Source: Chromatiales bacterium
GTDB taxonomy: Bacteria > Pseudomonadota > Gammaproteobacteria > Steroidobacterales > GCA-2729495
Assembly (NCBI GenBank): GCA_002688175.1
Contig: NZCC01000068.1
Coordinates: 17,328 to 81,327 of the forward strand
Reading direction: 5' to 3'
Length of the DNA stretch: 64,000 bases
Below, piece by piece: positions 1 through 10,466 of the stretch. The notes below the pieces were generated by a model, which was given only the letters and a program-made list of their open reading frames with translations, was not told the origin of the DNA and ran no database searches. The translations under genes were made by a program, and so were the position numbers. Each line of letters begins with the position of its first letter. Position 1 is the first letter of the stretch.

Positions 1-1142
1 TCGTCAGCCAGCGGTGAGTACGCGGGGTTCCTCCTGGCCGATACCGTGAACCGGGAGTTGGGATGCGCGGCTGGACCGTTCTCGCCGGTAAACGGGTTGC
101 CCTTCCAGTCGATGGTTGGCACGCCGGTGGTTTTTTGTTCCCACCAGGGTTCGTTGTCTGCCGTAACCGCGACGTTGGTAAAGATCGTGTCACTCTGGAT
201 CGTATTGTAAGCGTTAGGGTTGGTGTTCTCATTGGTGCCCGGAACCACGCCAAAATAACCGGCTTCGGGATTAATGGCACGCAGCTGGCCGGTTTCGTCA
301 AGATGCAGCCAGGCGATATCATCGCCAATGGTACGAACTTTCCAGCCGGCATGAGACTCGGGTGGAATCAGCATGGCCAGGTTGGTTTTGCCGCAGGCCG
401 ATGGGAATGCGGCAGCCAGGTAATGCTTTTCACCCTCTGGATTCTCGATTTCGACAATCAGCATGTGCTCGGCAAGCCATCCTTCCGTGCGTGCCTGTGA
501 ACTGGCGATGCGCAGGGCATGGCATTTCTTGCCCAGCAGGGCATTGCCGCCATAGCCTGAGCCAAAGCTCTGGATCATCAGTTCTTCAGGGAAATGCATG
601 ATGAATCGTCGCTCAGGATCGAGTTCACCGGTTGAGTGCAGGCCACGTACGAACCGGTCTTCTTGCTCGATTCGTTCAAGTGCCGGTTGGCCCATCCGGG
701 TCATGAGATTCATGTTCGCAACGACGTAGGGGCTGTCGGTGATTTCGACACCACAGCGAGAATACGATGAATCGATCGGACCCATGCAATACGGAATGAC
801 ATACATCGTGCGTCCCTGCATGCAGCCAGAGAACAGGTCATCCATCTTCATGTGGGCATCAGTTGGTTGCATCCAGTGATTATTCGGTCCGGTGTCTTCT
901 TCTTCCGGGGTACAGATAAAGGTCAGGTGTTCAACGCGTGCGACATCGGTTGGATTCGATCGGTGCAGGTAGCAGTTCTTGTAGTTGTCATTGAGTTTGA
1001 TCAGATCGCCACTATCGAGCATCTGATTGATCAGGCCCTGATATTCTGTCTCACTGCCATCACACCAGTAGATATTGTCCGGTTTTGTCAGCATGGCGAC
1101 CTCGTCGACCCATTGCTGAAGTGATTCGTTACTTGTCGTCAT
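1..1142 (-). CDS. pckG: Phosphoenolpyruvate carboxykinase (GTP), C-terminal part cut off by window edge
   Basis: Manual translation from ATG at 1142: MTTSNESLQQWVDEVAMLTKP...; contains FPSACGKTN (GTP-type PEPCK nucleotide site) and reaches VSARRNPAYSPLAD at the window edge. The provided ORF track shows only spurious + ORFs here. Confidence 0.95.
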   Translation of the reverse strand, partial: MTTSNESLQQWVDEVAMLTKPDNIYWCDGSETEYQGLINQMLDSGDLIKLNDNYKNCYLHRSNPTDVARVEHLTFICTPEEEDTGPNNHWMQPTDAHMKMDDLFSGCMQGRTMYVIPYCMGPIDSSYSRCGVEITDSPYVVANMNLMTRMGQPALERIEQEDRFVRGLHSTGELDPERRFIMHFPEELMIQSFGSGYGGNALLGKKCHALRIASSQARTEGWLAEHMLIVEIENPEGEKHYLAAAFPSACGKTNLAMLIPPESHAGWKVRTIGDDIAWLHLDETGQLRAINPEAGYFGVVPGTNENTNPNAYNTIQSDTIFTNVAVTADNEPWWEQKTTGVPTIDWKGNPFTGENGPAAHPNSRFTVSARRNPAYSPLAD

Positions 1143-1431
1143 ACCATTCCTCGGCAGGTATTGCCGTTCTGTGTGTGCAGAGTAAATTAAAGAGGCGCCT
1201 GTGCTTTATCGTCCGTGTAATTATTCAGGGGCCCGCTGCAGGGAAAGCGTATTATACAGATGCGTCGTCGGTGGTCAGCCCGATTTGGGCCTGTTTTGGG
1301 CTCCGATGCGACAATTCAGATCAGACAACCGCAGCAGGATGGCTGGATGGATCGGATCCGGTCTGATTTGTAGTTGAATCTGAAACTAGGATATATGTGT
1401 AAGCTTCTGATATTTAATTTGATATTTTCTT

Positions 1432-3375
1432 GTGTTGACGATGACTGATGCTAATTTAACCGCCATGTTCGGTGCGGAGGGTCCGCTTGCGGCGTGTCTG
1501 ACTGGTTTTCGGCCGCGACCCGAGCAGCTGACCATGGCGCAGAATGTTGCTGAAGCATTGGTCGAGGGTCACAGTCTTGTGGTTGAAGCGGGCACGGGTA
1601 CCGGGAAAACTCTGGCGTACTTGTTGCCAGCCCTTGATTCTGGATTGCGAATCGTTATTTCAACCGGGACCAAAACGCTGCAGGATCAGTTGTTTCATCG
1701 TGACCTGCCGATGATAGGCAAGGCTGTGGGGCGGCCGGTCGATGCTCAGTTACTGAAGGGAAGATCAAATTATCTGTGCCTGTATCGGCTGAATCAATTG
1801 ACCAGTGCAGCCGATGAATCGTCGACGCCGAGTCGTGGTGCCGATATCGAGCTGCTCAGGCAATGGGCAGAGCGGACCCTGACCGGTGATACCGCCGAGG
1901 TTAGCGAATTACCTGAAAATTCACCGCTGTGGCCCCGCGTGACCTCCACCGTTGATAACTGCCTCGGTTCACGTTGCCCGCTGTTCGATGATTGCCATGT
2001 TGTGGCGGCCCGGCATGCAGCCCGTGAGGCTGAAATGGTGGTGGTTAATCATCATCTGCTGATGGCTGACCTGGCGATGAAGGAAGAGGGTTTTGGGCAA
2101 CTCTTGCCGGGCGCCGATGCGCTCATCATCGACGAGGCGCACCGGTTTCCCGATGTTGCCCAGGGCTTTTTCACGATCGGATTCGGTACCGGGCAGGTGC
2201 TTGATCTTGCGGGTGATGTACGCAGCGAGTTGGTTCGCGGTGGTGCTTTCGACAGACCGCTCGAACAGGCGCTCGATGAACTGCGCAAGGCTGCTGCTGA
2301 TGCACGACTGACGCTGAGTGATGGGGTGGCAAACCTGCCGTGGGATGCGACCCGGGATGATTTCAAGTCCGCTTTTGATACGCTCGGTGCGTCGCTGGAT
2401 GGGGTGAGCTCGGAATTGGCTGCGATTGAGGATTCAAGTCCGGGTCTGCAGCGATGTCGGCAGCGGGCCGGGGCGATGTTTGCTGCATTCGAGGCAATTG
2501 TCTCTGCACGGGATGACCAGGGTTTGCGCTGGATCAGGCTGGCCCGGCGTACTTTTACGGCTAATGTCACGCCGCTGGATACGGCGGAGGAGTTAGGTGC
2601 CTTGCTCGAATCACGCCCCGCGGCTTGGGTCTTTACCTCGGCGACACTGGCGGTTCGGGATAATTTCCAGCACTTTATCAGTCGTATTGGCTTGCAGGAC
2701 GTCAGGACTCGGCAGATTCCGAGTCCGTTTCCTTTTGCTGATATCGCCCGCCTGTATCTGCCCCGGGGTCTGCCCCAGCCAAATGATCCTGAATTTACGG
2801 ATCGGGCCGTCGCTGAAATGCGTGCCGCGGTCATTGCCAGTGGCGGCCATGCTTTTTTGTTGTTCACGAGTCATCGGGCATTACGTCGTGCGGCTGAAAT
2901 ACTGAGCGATGATTCGGATTTTGATTTTCCTTTGCTGGTTCAGGGCACCGAGCCGCGAACCAGGCTCCTTGAGCAATTCGCCGGTCAGCCACGAGCGGTA
3001 CTGCTTGGAACGGCAACTTTCTGGGAGGGGATTGATATCCGCGGTCATGATCTCGTGCTGGTTGCGATTGACCGGCTGCCCTTTGCTTCACCGGGTGATC
3101 CGCTACTTGCGGCCCGTCTCGAGGCTATCCGCAGCCAGGGCGGCAACCCGTTTCGTGATTACCAGTTACCGCAGGCTGTGCTGAGCCTGAAGCAGGGTGT
3201 CGGTAGGCTGATTCGTGACTATGACGATTATGGTGTTGTCATGATCTGTGATCCGCGCTTGACTGAAAAAAGCTACGGTCGAGTGTTTATGTCGAGTTTG
3301 CCGCCGATGCCAGTCGTTCGGGATTTGGATATGATTCGTGAATTCTATGTGGCGCACGGAGTCACTGAATCATGA
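1432..3375 (+). CDS. ATP-dependent DNA helicase, DinG/YoaA (XPD-like) family
   Basis: Walker A EAGTGTGKT, DEAH box (IIDEAHRFPD), FeS-type cysteines CLGSRCPLFDDC, C-terminal GVGRLIRDYDDYGVV. Alternative ATG at 1441. Confidence 0.9.
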   Translation: MLTMTDANLTAMFGAEGPLAACLTGFRPRPEQLTMAQNVAEALVEGHSLVVEAGTGTGKTLAYLLPALDSGLRIVISTGTKTLQDQLFHRDLPMIGKAVGRPVDAQLLKGRSNYLCLYRLNQLTSAADESSTPSRGADIELLRQWAERTLTGDTAEVSELPENSPLWPRVTSTVDNCLGSRCPLFDDCHVVAARHAAREAEMVVVNHHLLMADLAMKEEGFGQLLPGADALIIDEAHRFPDVAQGFFTIGFGTGQVLDLAGDVRSELVRGGAFDRPLEQALDELRKAAADARLTLSDGVANLPWDATRDDFKSAFDTLGASLDGVSSELAAIEDSSPGLQRCRQRAGAMFAAFEAIVSARDDQGLRWIRLARRTFTANVTPLDTAEELGALLESRPAAWVFTSATLAVRDNFQHFISRIGLQDVRTRQIPSPFPFADIARLYLPRGLPQPNDPEFTDRAVAEMRAAVIASGGHAFLLFTSHRALRRAAEILSDDSDFDFPLLVQGTEPRTRLLEQFAGQPRAVLLGTATFWEGIDIRGHDLVLVAIDRLPFASPGDPLLAARLEAIRSQGGNPFRDYQLPQAVLSLKQGVGRLIRDYDDYGVVMICDPRLTEKSYGRVFMSSLPPMPVVRDLDMIREFYVAHGVTES

Positions 3376-4064
3376 CGCAGGATGCACAAAAGGCGTTTAC
3401 CTGCCTGGCGATCGAACTTGCGGCCGGCGTCGGCAGTGTGGCTGCCTGCATCGGCACGCAAACCACCAGTCGTGAATACCCGGTTCCGTCAATGCAGTCA
3501 CGTGAAATCTATTCGGGTGTTCGCGAAGTGCTGGATGATCTGGGGCTGGAACTCGCGGCATTGGACTGCATTGCTTTCGGTTGTGGTCCCGGTGCATTTA
3601 CCGGTCTGCGCGTTGCTGCGGCTGCTGCCCAGGCCCTTGCTTACGGTGCTGGCATACCGGTTGCCCGGGTATCCAGCCTGGCCTCGCTGGCTGCCGGTGC
3701 CGCACGCAGGCACAGTGTCGATTGTGTTGTGCCATGTTTTGATGCGCGTATGGGTGAAGCCTATCTGGGTATTTATACCGGCAATCCTTCAACCGGGCTG
3801 CAGGAGGTAGTACCGGACCGCCTGGTCGACCCTGAACAGTTCAGGTTGTCAGCAGACCTGCAGTTTTTTGCCGCGGGCCCGGGTTGGTCCGTATACCCGG
3901 CGTTGGTTGAAAATCACCCGGCACAGATCGTCGGATCAGATTTCACTCTTGAGCCATCGGCGGACGATCTGCTTGTGCTGGCGAGCCAACAGTTTCGTGA
4001 CGGCCAAACGGTTGCCGCCGCAGAGGCGCTGCCAAACTATATACGTGACAAAGTTACGTATTGA
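3372..4064 (+). CDS. tsaB: tRNA threonylcarbamoyladenosine biosynthesis protein TsaB
   Basis: GCGPGAFTGLRVAAAAAQALAYG and FDARMGEAYLG motifs; 4-bp overlap with upstream gene. Confidence 0.92.
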   Translation: MTQDAQKAFTCLAIELAAGVGSVAACIGTQTTSREYPVPSMQSREIYSGVREVLDDLGLELAALDCIAFGCGPGAFTGLRVAAAAAQALAYGAGIPVARVSSLASLAAGAARRHSVDCVVPCFDARMGEAYLGIYTGNPSTGLQEVVPDRLVDPEQFRLSADLQFFAAGPGWSVYPALVENHPAQIVGSDFTLEPSADDLLVLASQQFRDGQTVAAAEALPNYIRDKVTY

Positions 4065-4081
4065 GAGATATTCTGTGAATC

Positions 4082-4612
4082 ATGATCATCGATACCCTTA
4101 ATACACTGCGTACACTGCTTTTTCAGCCACGCATCGGTAATTTCGCTGCCTTCATTGCCTGTACCGGCATGATGGGATTTGCTTTGTTCGCACAGCATGT
4201 CTTGCACCTGGAGCCATGTCCGTTATGCATATTTCAACGCGTTGCGCTGATCACGCTGGGTGGCGTGTTCCTGCTTGCTGCCATTCACCCGGCGGGCAGG
4301 ATAGGTCGGCGTATCTATGCCGTGATGCTGGCTGCTCCGGCCCTGGCGGGGGTTGGCGTGGCCGGTCGTCACGTATGGTTACAGAATCTGCCGAAAGATC
4401 AGGTACCCGCGTGTGGCCCCGGGCTGGATTTCATGGTCGATACGTTTCCAATGCTCGAGGTACTCGATATGGTCCTGTCCGGCTCAGGAGAGTGTGCTGA
4501 GGTTGTCTGGCGCTTTCTGGGATTATCCATGCCGACCTGGACGCTGGTCTGTTTTCTGGCGCTGGGTGGCTGGGGCGTATGGCTTAACTGGACGAATCGT
4601 CAGCCAACATGA
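4082..4612 (+). CDS. dsbB: Disulfide bond formation protein B
   Basis: CPLCIFQR redox motif, second Cys pair (ACGPGLDF...SGECAEV), four hydrophobic helices. Confidence 0.92.
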   Translation: MIIDTLNTLRTLLFQPRIGNFAAFIACTGMMGFALFAQHVLHLEPCPLCIFQRVALITLGGVFLLAAIHPAGRIGRRIYAVMLAAPALAGVGVAGRHVWLQNLPKDQVPACGPGLDFMVDTFPMLEVLDMVLSGSGECAEVVWRFLGLSMPTWTLVCFLALGGWGVWLNWTNRQPT

Positions 4613-5726
4613 TCTGCAAAGTCTTTAAATAGACATTCTTAATCCGTTCGATGTCATCAACCCGAATCAGTTCGTTCACTTTGTGAATCGATTTATTGAC
4701 GGGCCCGAATTCAACAACATGCGCACCGCTCGGTGCGATGAAGCGCCCGTCAGAGGTGCCGCCGCCGGTCGATAGCTCGGGTGTCAGGCCGGTAATCTCG
4801 GTAACAGCCTGCAGCGTGGCCTGTGACAGCCGGTCATCGGGCGTCAGGAACGGCGCACCGGATAAATGCCACTTCAGGGAATAGTTGAGCCCGTGTTTAT
4901 CAAGTAGCTTTTCGACGAACTCCTGTAATTGTTTGTGATCCCACACAGTCGAGAATCTGAAATTAAAACGGGTATATAGAGAGTCGGGTGTGACATTCGG
5001 TGCGCCGCTGTCACTTTCGATCTTTACAACTTGAAAACTGGTTGGAGGAAAATACTCGTTGCCGCTGTCAAGAATTCGCCCATAAAGATCTGCAAGTACC
5101 GGGGCAAAACGCTGGATAGGATTATCAGCCAGTTGCGGGTAAGCGATGTGGCCCCGTTGTCCGTGTACGGTCAACATGCCACTCAGTGATCCGCGTCTGC
5201 CGATACGAATCGTGTCGCCGAGTTGTTCGTTGCAGGAAGGTTCACCGATCATGCACCAGTCAATTTTTTCACCCCGTGCATCCAGCGTTTCGATTACTTT
5301 CTTCGTGCCTTCACGGGCACGGCCTTCCTCGTCGCTGGTGATCAAAAAGGCTATTGAGCCAGGATGCTGTGGATGGCTGTTGATGAATTCTTCCGTCGCC
5401 TCAACCATGGCTGCGAGACTGGCTTTCATGTCGGCCGCGCCACGTCCGTAGAGGATGCCATCACGAATGTCCGGTACAAACGGGTTGGAGTCCCATTGAT
5501 CTTCCGGTCCGGATGGGACGACATCAGTATGACCGGCAAAGCAAAATATTGGCGCCGACTGCCCGCGTCGTGCCCAGAGATTTGTCACATCACCGAATTT
5601 GAGTGTTTCACACTCGAAGCCGATTTTTTTCAGGCGTTCGGCAATCAGTTCCTGGCAGCCGTCATCATCGGGTGTTACCGATTGCCGACGGATCAGTTGC
5701 TGAGTGAATTCCAGCGCATCAGTCAT
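4584..5726 (-). CDS. dapE: Succinyl-diaminopimelate desuccinylase
   Basis: M20 family: FAGHTDVVPSG, GRGAADMKAS, TSDEEG; next to dapD. Confidence 0.95.
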   Translation of the reverse strand: MTDALEFTQQLIRRQSVTPDDDGCQELIAERLKKIGFECETLKFGDVTNLWARRGQSAPIFCFAGHTDVVPSGPEDQWDSNPFVPDIRDGILYGRGAADMKASLAAMVEATEEFINSHPQHPGSIAFLITSDEEGRAREGTKKVIETLDARGEKIDWCMIGEPSCNEQLGDTIRIGRRGSLSGMLTVHGQRGHIAYPQLADNPIQRFAPVLADLYGRILDSGNEYFPPTSFQVVKIESDSGAPNVTPDSLYTRFNFRFSTVWDHKQLQEFVEKLLDKHGLNYSLKWHLSGAPFLTPDDRLSQATLQAVTEITGLTPELSTGGGTSDGRFIAPSGAHVVEFGPVNKSIHKVNELIRVDDIERIKNVYLKTLQIMLADDSSS

Positions 5727-5743
5727 GATTTATGCAATCCGTT

Positions 5744-6565
5744 TCATTCTAAACGCAGCAGATCATTGATGGCTGTCTTGGCACGGGTTTTGGCATCGAC
5801 GCGTTTGACAATGACAGCGGCGTAGAGACTGCAGTTACCTTTGCTTGACGGTAGCGTTCCCGGTACAACGACAGATCCGGCCGGGACCCGACCATAGATA
5901 ACTTCATCTTTGTCCCGGTCATAGATTCGTGTGCTTTGGCCGATAAAGACTCCCATCGAGATGACGGCGCCTGATTCGACGATGACACCTTCAACGATTT
6001 CCGAGCGGGCGCCAATAAAACAGTCGTCTTCTATGATGGTCGGGCCGGCCTGGATGGGTTCAAGCACGCCGCCGATGCCCACGCCGCCGGACAAGTGAAC
6101 ATTTCTGCCAATTTGCGCGCAACTGCCGACCGTGGCCCAGGTGTCTACCAGCGTGCCACTATCGACAAAGGCGCCGATATTGACGTAGGAGGGCATCAGT
6201 ACGACATCGCGCGCGATATATGCACCCTTGCGCGCTACTGCGTTTGGTACGACCCGGATGCCGGCCTGATCGAAATCAGCCTGGGTCATGCCGGTAAATT
6301 TCAAGGGTACTTTGTCGAAGTAGTTGGTATGGCCTCCGTCGATGCATCGGCCCTGTTCAATGCCAAAATACAGCAGTACAGCTTTTTTAAGCCACTGGTT
6401 TACGATCCAGCCATCCGGGCCTTTCTCCGCTACGCGGGCCTGGCCGCTATCGAGAAGTTCGATGGCCGTCAATATGCTGGCCTGAAGCTCTGGATCAGGA
6501 TTGCTGAGGTCAAGGGCTTTTCGTTCGTCAAACGCCGTTTCAATTGTGGTCTTGAGGTCTTCCAT
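5744..6565 (-). CDS. dapD: 2,3,4,5-tetrahydropyridine-2,6-dicarboxylate N-succinyltransferase
   Basis: [16 protein letters not shown] start; left-handed beta-helix repeats, [34 protein letters not shown]. The track ORF extends 5' to 6733; MEDLK is the likely start. Confidence 0.94.
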   Translation of the reverse strand: MEDLKTTIETAFDERKALDLSNPDPELQASILTAIELLDSGQARVAEKGPDGWIVNQWLKKAVLLYFGIEQGRCIDGGHTNYFDKVPLKFTGMTQADFDQAGIRVVPNAVARKGAYIARDVVLMPSYVNIGAFVDSGTLVDTWATVGSCAQIGRNVHLSGGVGIGGVLEPIQAGPTIIEDDCFIGARSEIVEGVIVESGAVISMGVFIGQSTRIYDRDKDEVIYGRVPAGSVVVPGTLPSSKGNCSLYAAVIVKRVDAKTRAKTAINDLLRLE

Positions 6566-6611
6566 GCTGGTTATCCGGTTCTGGTTGACGGAATTATAGG
6601 GTATTCGGCGA

Positions 6612-9374
6612 TCACATCGTTGTATCTGATAATGCGCTGAGCAAATCTGATTCCAGTTCATCGCAGGCAGCGGCTGATAACGGATTTCCCGAATGGTCGG
6701 TGATGTAGAATATATCTTCTGCCCGCTCACCAATGGTCAGTACTTTCGCCGTCTGAATAACAATTTCATGGCTGCGCAAGATCTGTCCGACTTCACACAG
6801 CAATCCGGGCCTGTCCCCGGCAACGATTTCCATGATCGTTCTGCGATTGACGTCATCCTGTACAAAACTTACGAGTATCGCGGTATCGAATAAACGGACC
6901 TGACGGGGTGCGCGGCGCGTTACGGTTACCGGAATGTCGGGACTGGAGGCCAGGGTTCGGGTCAGACGACTCTTGATTAGTTCAAGTCGCGCGTGATCTA
7001 AAATCCGCTCACCGCTTTGTTCGATGATGACAAATGTTGTCAGTTGAAGTTGGTTGTGCAGTGGGATGATCCTGGCATCTACGATATTCAGGCCGAGTTC
7101 ATCCAGTACAGCTGTCGAGGTTGCAAATGCATAATATTGCTGCGGTGAAAACAAGAATAAGGCCGTGCCGCCATGAAATGCCTGCTCCATGAGGTCAACC
7201 ATGATGGTTGGCTGGTTGCTCGCTTCTCGGGCGAATAAACGTGTGTGTGAATCGATTTCTTCTGGCCGGCAGCGCAGGAAATATTCATCGGTGAAGAAAT
7301 TCCAGACGTTCTCAATTTCTTCATCACTCAGCCCTGCCTGAGTCAGCAATATGCGGGCTTCATGTTTTCGCTGAGTGAGGAGTTCATCTTTGTCGATCGG
7401 GTTGGCAAGACCACGTCGCAACGCCTGCTTGGCCAATCGGTACAGACCTTCCAACAGCTGTGCTTTCCACGAGTTCCATAGTTCCGGGTTGGTGGCCCGC
7501 ACATCGGCTACGGTCAGCAGATACAGGTAATCCAGATGTTGTTCGTCGCCGATCGTTGTGGCAAATTCGTGAATGACGGTTGGATCGCTGATATCTTTTT
7601 TTTGTGCGGTCAGTGATAACGTCAAGTGGTGGCGAACGAGCCAGGCGACAAGGTGAGCATCGTACCGAGCCATGCCATGTTCAAGGCAAAAGGATTCAGC
7701 ATCGACGGCGCCGAGTTTGGAATGATCGCCGCCACGGCCCTTGGCAATGTCATGAAATAGTCCGGCGAGATAAGCAATTTCTGGATTCCGTAACGTTCGC
7801 ATGATCTCAGAGCAGCTTGGAAATTCATGATCAAAACGTGAAAGCGCAAAACGGCGTAAATTGCTGACGACAAACAGGGTGTGAGCATCGACCGTGTAAC
7901 TGTGAAACAGGTCGTATTGCATGCGGCCGACGATGCGTCCAAAAGCCGGGATATAGCGACCCAGTACACCGTAGGTATTCATACGCCGTAATTCATGCGT
8001 GACGCCTTCGGGCGCGCTGATAATTTGCAGGAACAGTTCGTGGTTTTGTGGATCCTGTCTGAATTCATCATCGATCAGATGCAGGTTGCGCTTGATTGCG
8101 GTAATCGTAGACGCGCTGACACCCTTGAGATCTGGATGTTGCTGCAGCAGCAAAAAAAGTTCGAGCAGGGCGGATGGCGTTTTCTCGAAGATCTCGTTGT
8201 CGGCAGCCTGTAGAAAACCGTTCCTGGTTTGAAATCGCTCGGTCAATTCTTTGGGCATGACTTCGGGATTCATCAGGATTTCTTCCTGAAACCGCTGCAG
8301 AAGCATCTCATTCAACCGGCTCAGGTCCATGACGGTACGGTAATAACGCTGCATCAATTGCTCGACAGCCAGCATGAAGGTTGCATCTTTGTAACCGAAC
8401 AGATTAGCAATTTTTATCTGGTAATCGAATAGCAGGCGATCTTCACCGCGTTTGGTCAGTACATGCAGGGCGAAACGAAGACGCCACAGAAATTCCCGGC
8501 CCTGCTGTAGCAGGCGTAATTGTCCCGGAGTCAGAAACCCGTGGTCGACCAGTTCGCTTAGATTGTTGGTGCCGAAGTGACGTTGTGTAACCCAGAGGAT
8601 CATTTGAATATCTCGCAAGCCACCCGGACTGCCCTTGATATTGGGCTCAAGGTTATAAGCCGTATCACCATAGCGATGGTGCCGGGCATGCTGTTCTCTG
8701 AGTTTGGCCTCGAAAAAGTTTCGTGCGGGCCACACCCGGTCCGGCATCACCGCTGCTTGCATGGCCGCAAACAATGATTCAGAACCAGCCAGCAGGCGTG
8801 ATTCCATCATTGTCGTCACCACCGTAATATCCTGCTCAGATTCGTGACTGCACTCAGCTATTGTGCGGGTGCTGTGGCCGACTTTGAAGCCGAGGTCCCA
8901 GAGCAGGGTCAGGAAATTCGACAAGGGTTCTTCGGCGTTGTTCTTATCGGCATCAATAAGCAGGATTAACACATCGACATCTGAATGTGGGTGCAGTTCA
9001 CCGCGGCCATAGCCACCGACTGCAACGAGACTTGCCGCAGACAGTGTGTTACCAGTGGTTAGCTTCCACGCTGAGCAGACCACCAGGTCGACGAGGCGAG
9101 CGCGGTCCCTGACGAGTCGACCCGCTGATTCACCATGCAGAAACAATTGTGATAACGCGGCGTTACCACAGGCCAGCGCATGCTTGAGTTGCTCAGGCTG
9201 CGGAGCTATCAGCCACTCTGTTATGCGCTCCCATGCAATGGTCTTGTCGCCGTCAATGGTCCGGATTTCACTGGTCAGGACTTCGTTGGTCAGGACTTCA
9301 TTAGCCAGCCGGAGTTCCTCGACCGGTTGCGATAACGTCAGATCTACAGCTGAGGGGTTTGTGTGATCCTTCAT
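6612..9374 (-). CDS. glnD: Bifunctional uridylyltransferase/uridylyl-removing enzyme GlnD
   Basis: NT domain [21 protein letters not shown] domain [15 protein letters not shown]-terminal ACT repeats. Confidence 0.95.
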   Translation of the reverse strand: MKDHTNPSAVDLTLSQPVEELRLANEVLTNEVLTSEIRTIDGDKTIAWERITEWLIAPQPEQLKHALACGNAALSQLFLHGESAGRLVRDRARLVDLVVCSAWKLTTGNTLSAASLVAVGGYGRGELHPHSDVDVLILLIDADKNNAEEPLSNFLTLLWDLGFKVGHSTRTIAECSHESEQDITVVTTMMESRLLAGSESLFAAMQAAVMPDRVWPARNFFEAKLREQHARHHRYGDTAYNLEPNIKGSPGGLRDIQMILWVTQRHFGTNNLSELVDHGFLTPGQLRLLQQGREFLWRLRFALHVLTKRGEDRLLFDYQIKIANLFGYKDATFMLAVEQLMQRYYRTVMDLSRLNEMLLQRFQEEILMNPEVMPKELTERFQTRNGFLQAADNEIFEKTPSALLELFLLLQQHPDLKGVSASTITAIKRNLHLIDDEFRQDPQNHELFLQIISAPEGVTHELRRMNTYGVLGRYIPAFGRIVGRMQYDLFHSYTVDAHTLFVVSNLRRFALSRFDHEFPSCSEIMRTLRNPEIAYLAGLFHDIAKGRGGDHSKLGAVDAESFCLEHGMARYDAHLVAWLVRHHLTLSLTAQKKDISDPTVIHEFATTIGDEQHLDYLYLLTVADVRATNPELWNSWKAQLLEGLYRLAKQALRRGLANPIDKDELLTQRKHEARILLTQAGLSDEEIENVWNFFTDEYFLRCRPEEIDSHTRLFAREASNQPTIMVDLMEQAFHGGTALFLFSPQQYYAFATSTAVLDELGLNIVDARIIPLHNQLQLTTFVIIEQSGERILDHARLELIKSRLTRTLASSPDIPVTVTRRAPRQVRLFDTAILVSFVQDDVNRRTIMEIVAGDRPGLLCEVGQILRSHEIVIQTAKVLTIGERAEDIFYITDHSGNPLSAAACDELESDLLSALSDTTM

Positions 9375-10141
9375 GCAGTGCGTTCTGTAGCTCCGAGGGT
9401 CAGGACTTCATTACCATCTTCGGTGATGAGAATGGTATGTTCCCATTGTGCCGAAAGCGAGTGGTCCTTGGTAACTACGGTCCATCCGTCAGGCATCAGC
9501 CGGACATGCCGTTTGCCGGCGTTGACCATTGGCTCGATCGTAAAAGTCATCCCCGGCACAATTTCAATGCCACTTTTTGGCAGGCCATAATGCAGAACCT
9601 GGGGATCTTCGTGAAAGCCACGTCCAATCCCGTGACCGCAATATTCACGGACGACTGAACAATGATGAGTCTCGATGTGTTTCTGAATGGCATGCCCGAT
9701 GTCACCGAGATGGGCGCCGGGCAGGGCCTGATCGATGCCATGCCATAATGCATCGAACGCGACTTGTGCGGTTCGCTGTGCCTGCACATTTGGCTTGCCG
9801 ACATGAAACATCCGGCTGCTGTCCCCATGGAACCCATCCTTGATAACGGTGATGTCAATATTGACGCAATCGCCGTTGCGCAGCTTTTTATCACTGGGGA
9901 TACCGTGACAGACAACATGGTTGATTGAGGTACAGGTCGATTTGGGGAACCCCCGATAATTCAGTGGTGCCGGGATGGCTTGCTGCGATTCAACAATATA
10001 GTCATGGCAGATCTGGTCAAGTTCATTGGTAGATATGCCGGGCTGGACATGCTGCCCGATCATATCGAGCACATCCGCGGTCAGACGACCGGCTACTCGC
10101 ATCAGGTCTTGTTCGGCTGGGGTTTTGGAAGTGATTGCCAT
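9371..10141 (-). CDS. map: Type I methionine aminopeptidase
   Basis: Metal ligands NIDITVIKDGFHGDSSRMF, GHGIGRGFHEDPQVLHYG, MTFTIEPM; 4-bp overlap with glnD. Confidence 0.95.
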   Translation of the reverse strand: MAITSKTPAEQDLMRVAGRLTADVLDMIGQHVQPGISTNELDQICHDYIVESQQAIPAPLNYRGFPKSTCTSINHVVCHGIPSDKKLRNGDCVNIDITVIKDGFHGDSSRMFHVGKPNVQAQRTAQVAFDALWHGIDQALPGAHLGDIGHAIQKHIETHHCSVVREYCGHGIGRGFHEDPQVLHYGLPKSGIEIVPGMTFTIEPMVNAGKRHVRLMPDGWTVVTKDHSLSAQWEHTILITEDGNEVLTLGATERTA

Positions 10142-10317
10142 AGGTTGCGGTTAGGTCCGTTTGCCGTGCCAGTTCGTGCTGGTTCCGGGTGAGTTGTGTG
10201 CCAAATATGTTTTATCTTCTCACACACACAAAGTTGTAACGAAATTCGACAGCCGGTTGCCCGGTCAACTGATATGGATGGGTTTAGAGCCGCACGGGCG
10301 CTTCAAGGCCAGACACA

Positions 10318-10346
10318 TTGTTGCAGGAACCCGGGTATGGTATAAA
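10318..10346 (+). promoter_or_regulatory. Putative sigma70 promoter of rpsB-tsf
   Basis: TTGTTG (10318-10323), 17-bp spacer, TATAAA (10341-10346), about 120 nt upstream of the rpsB start. Confidence 0.45.
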
Positions 10347-10402
10347 GCGCGCGCCCTTGAGGCAATTAAATCCACACATGCACCGACACATTCGACGGGG
10401 TG

Positions 10403-10420
10403 CCTGGCCATAAAGCCAGG
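10403..10420 (+). promoter_or_regulatory. Hairpin in rpsB 5' leader
   Basis: cctggc-cataaa-gccagg perfect 6-bp stem, flanked by cgac (10393-10396)/gtcg (10423-10426). Confidence 0.45.
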
Positions 10421-10466
10421 TTGTCGTATGGGGTGTATGGAGGCCCAACCCACACAGGAGAAAATC

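Noticed and set aside
63-1366. Four short + ORFs at the left end
   Set aside because: The minus strand encodes pckG through 1142; the remainder is the divergent intergenic region
2052-2867. 271-aa minus-strand ORF
   Set aside because: Shadow ORF antisense to the DinG-like helicase; Ser/Arg/Ala-rich, no domain
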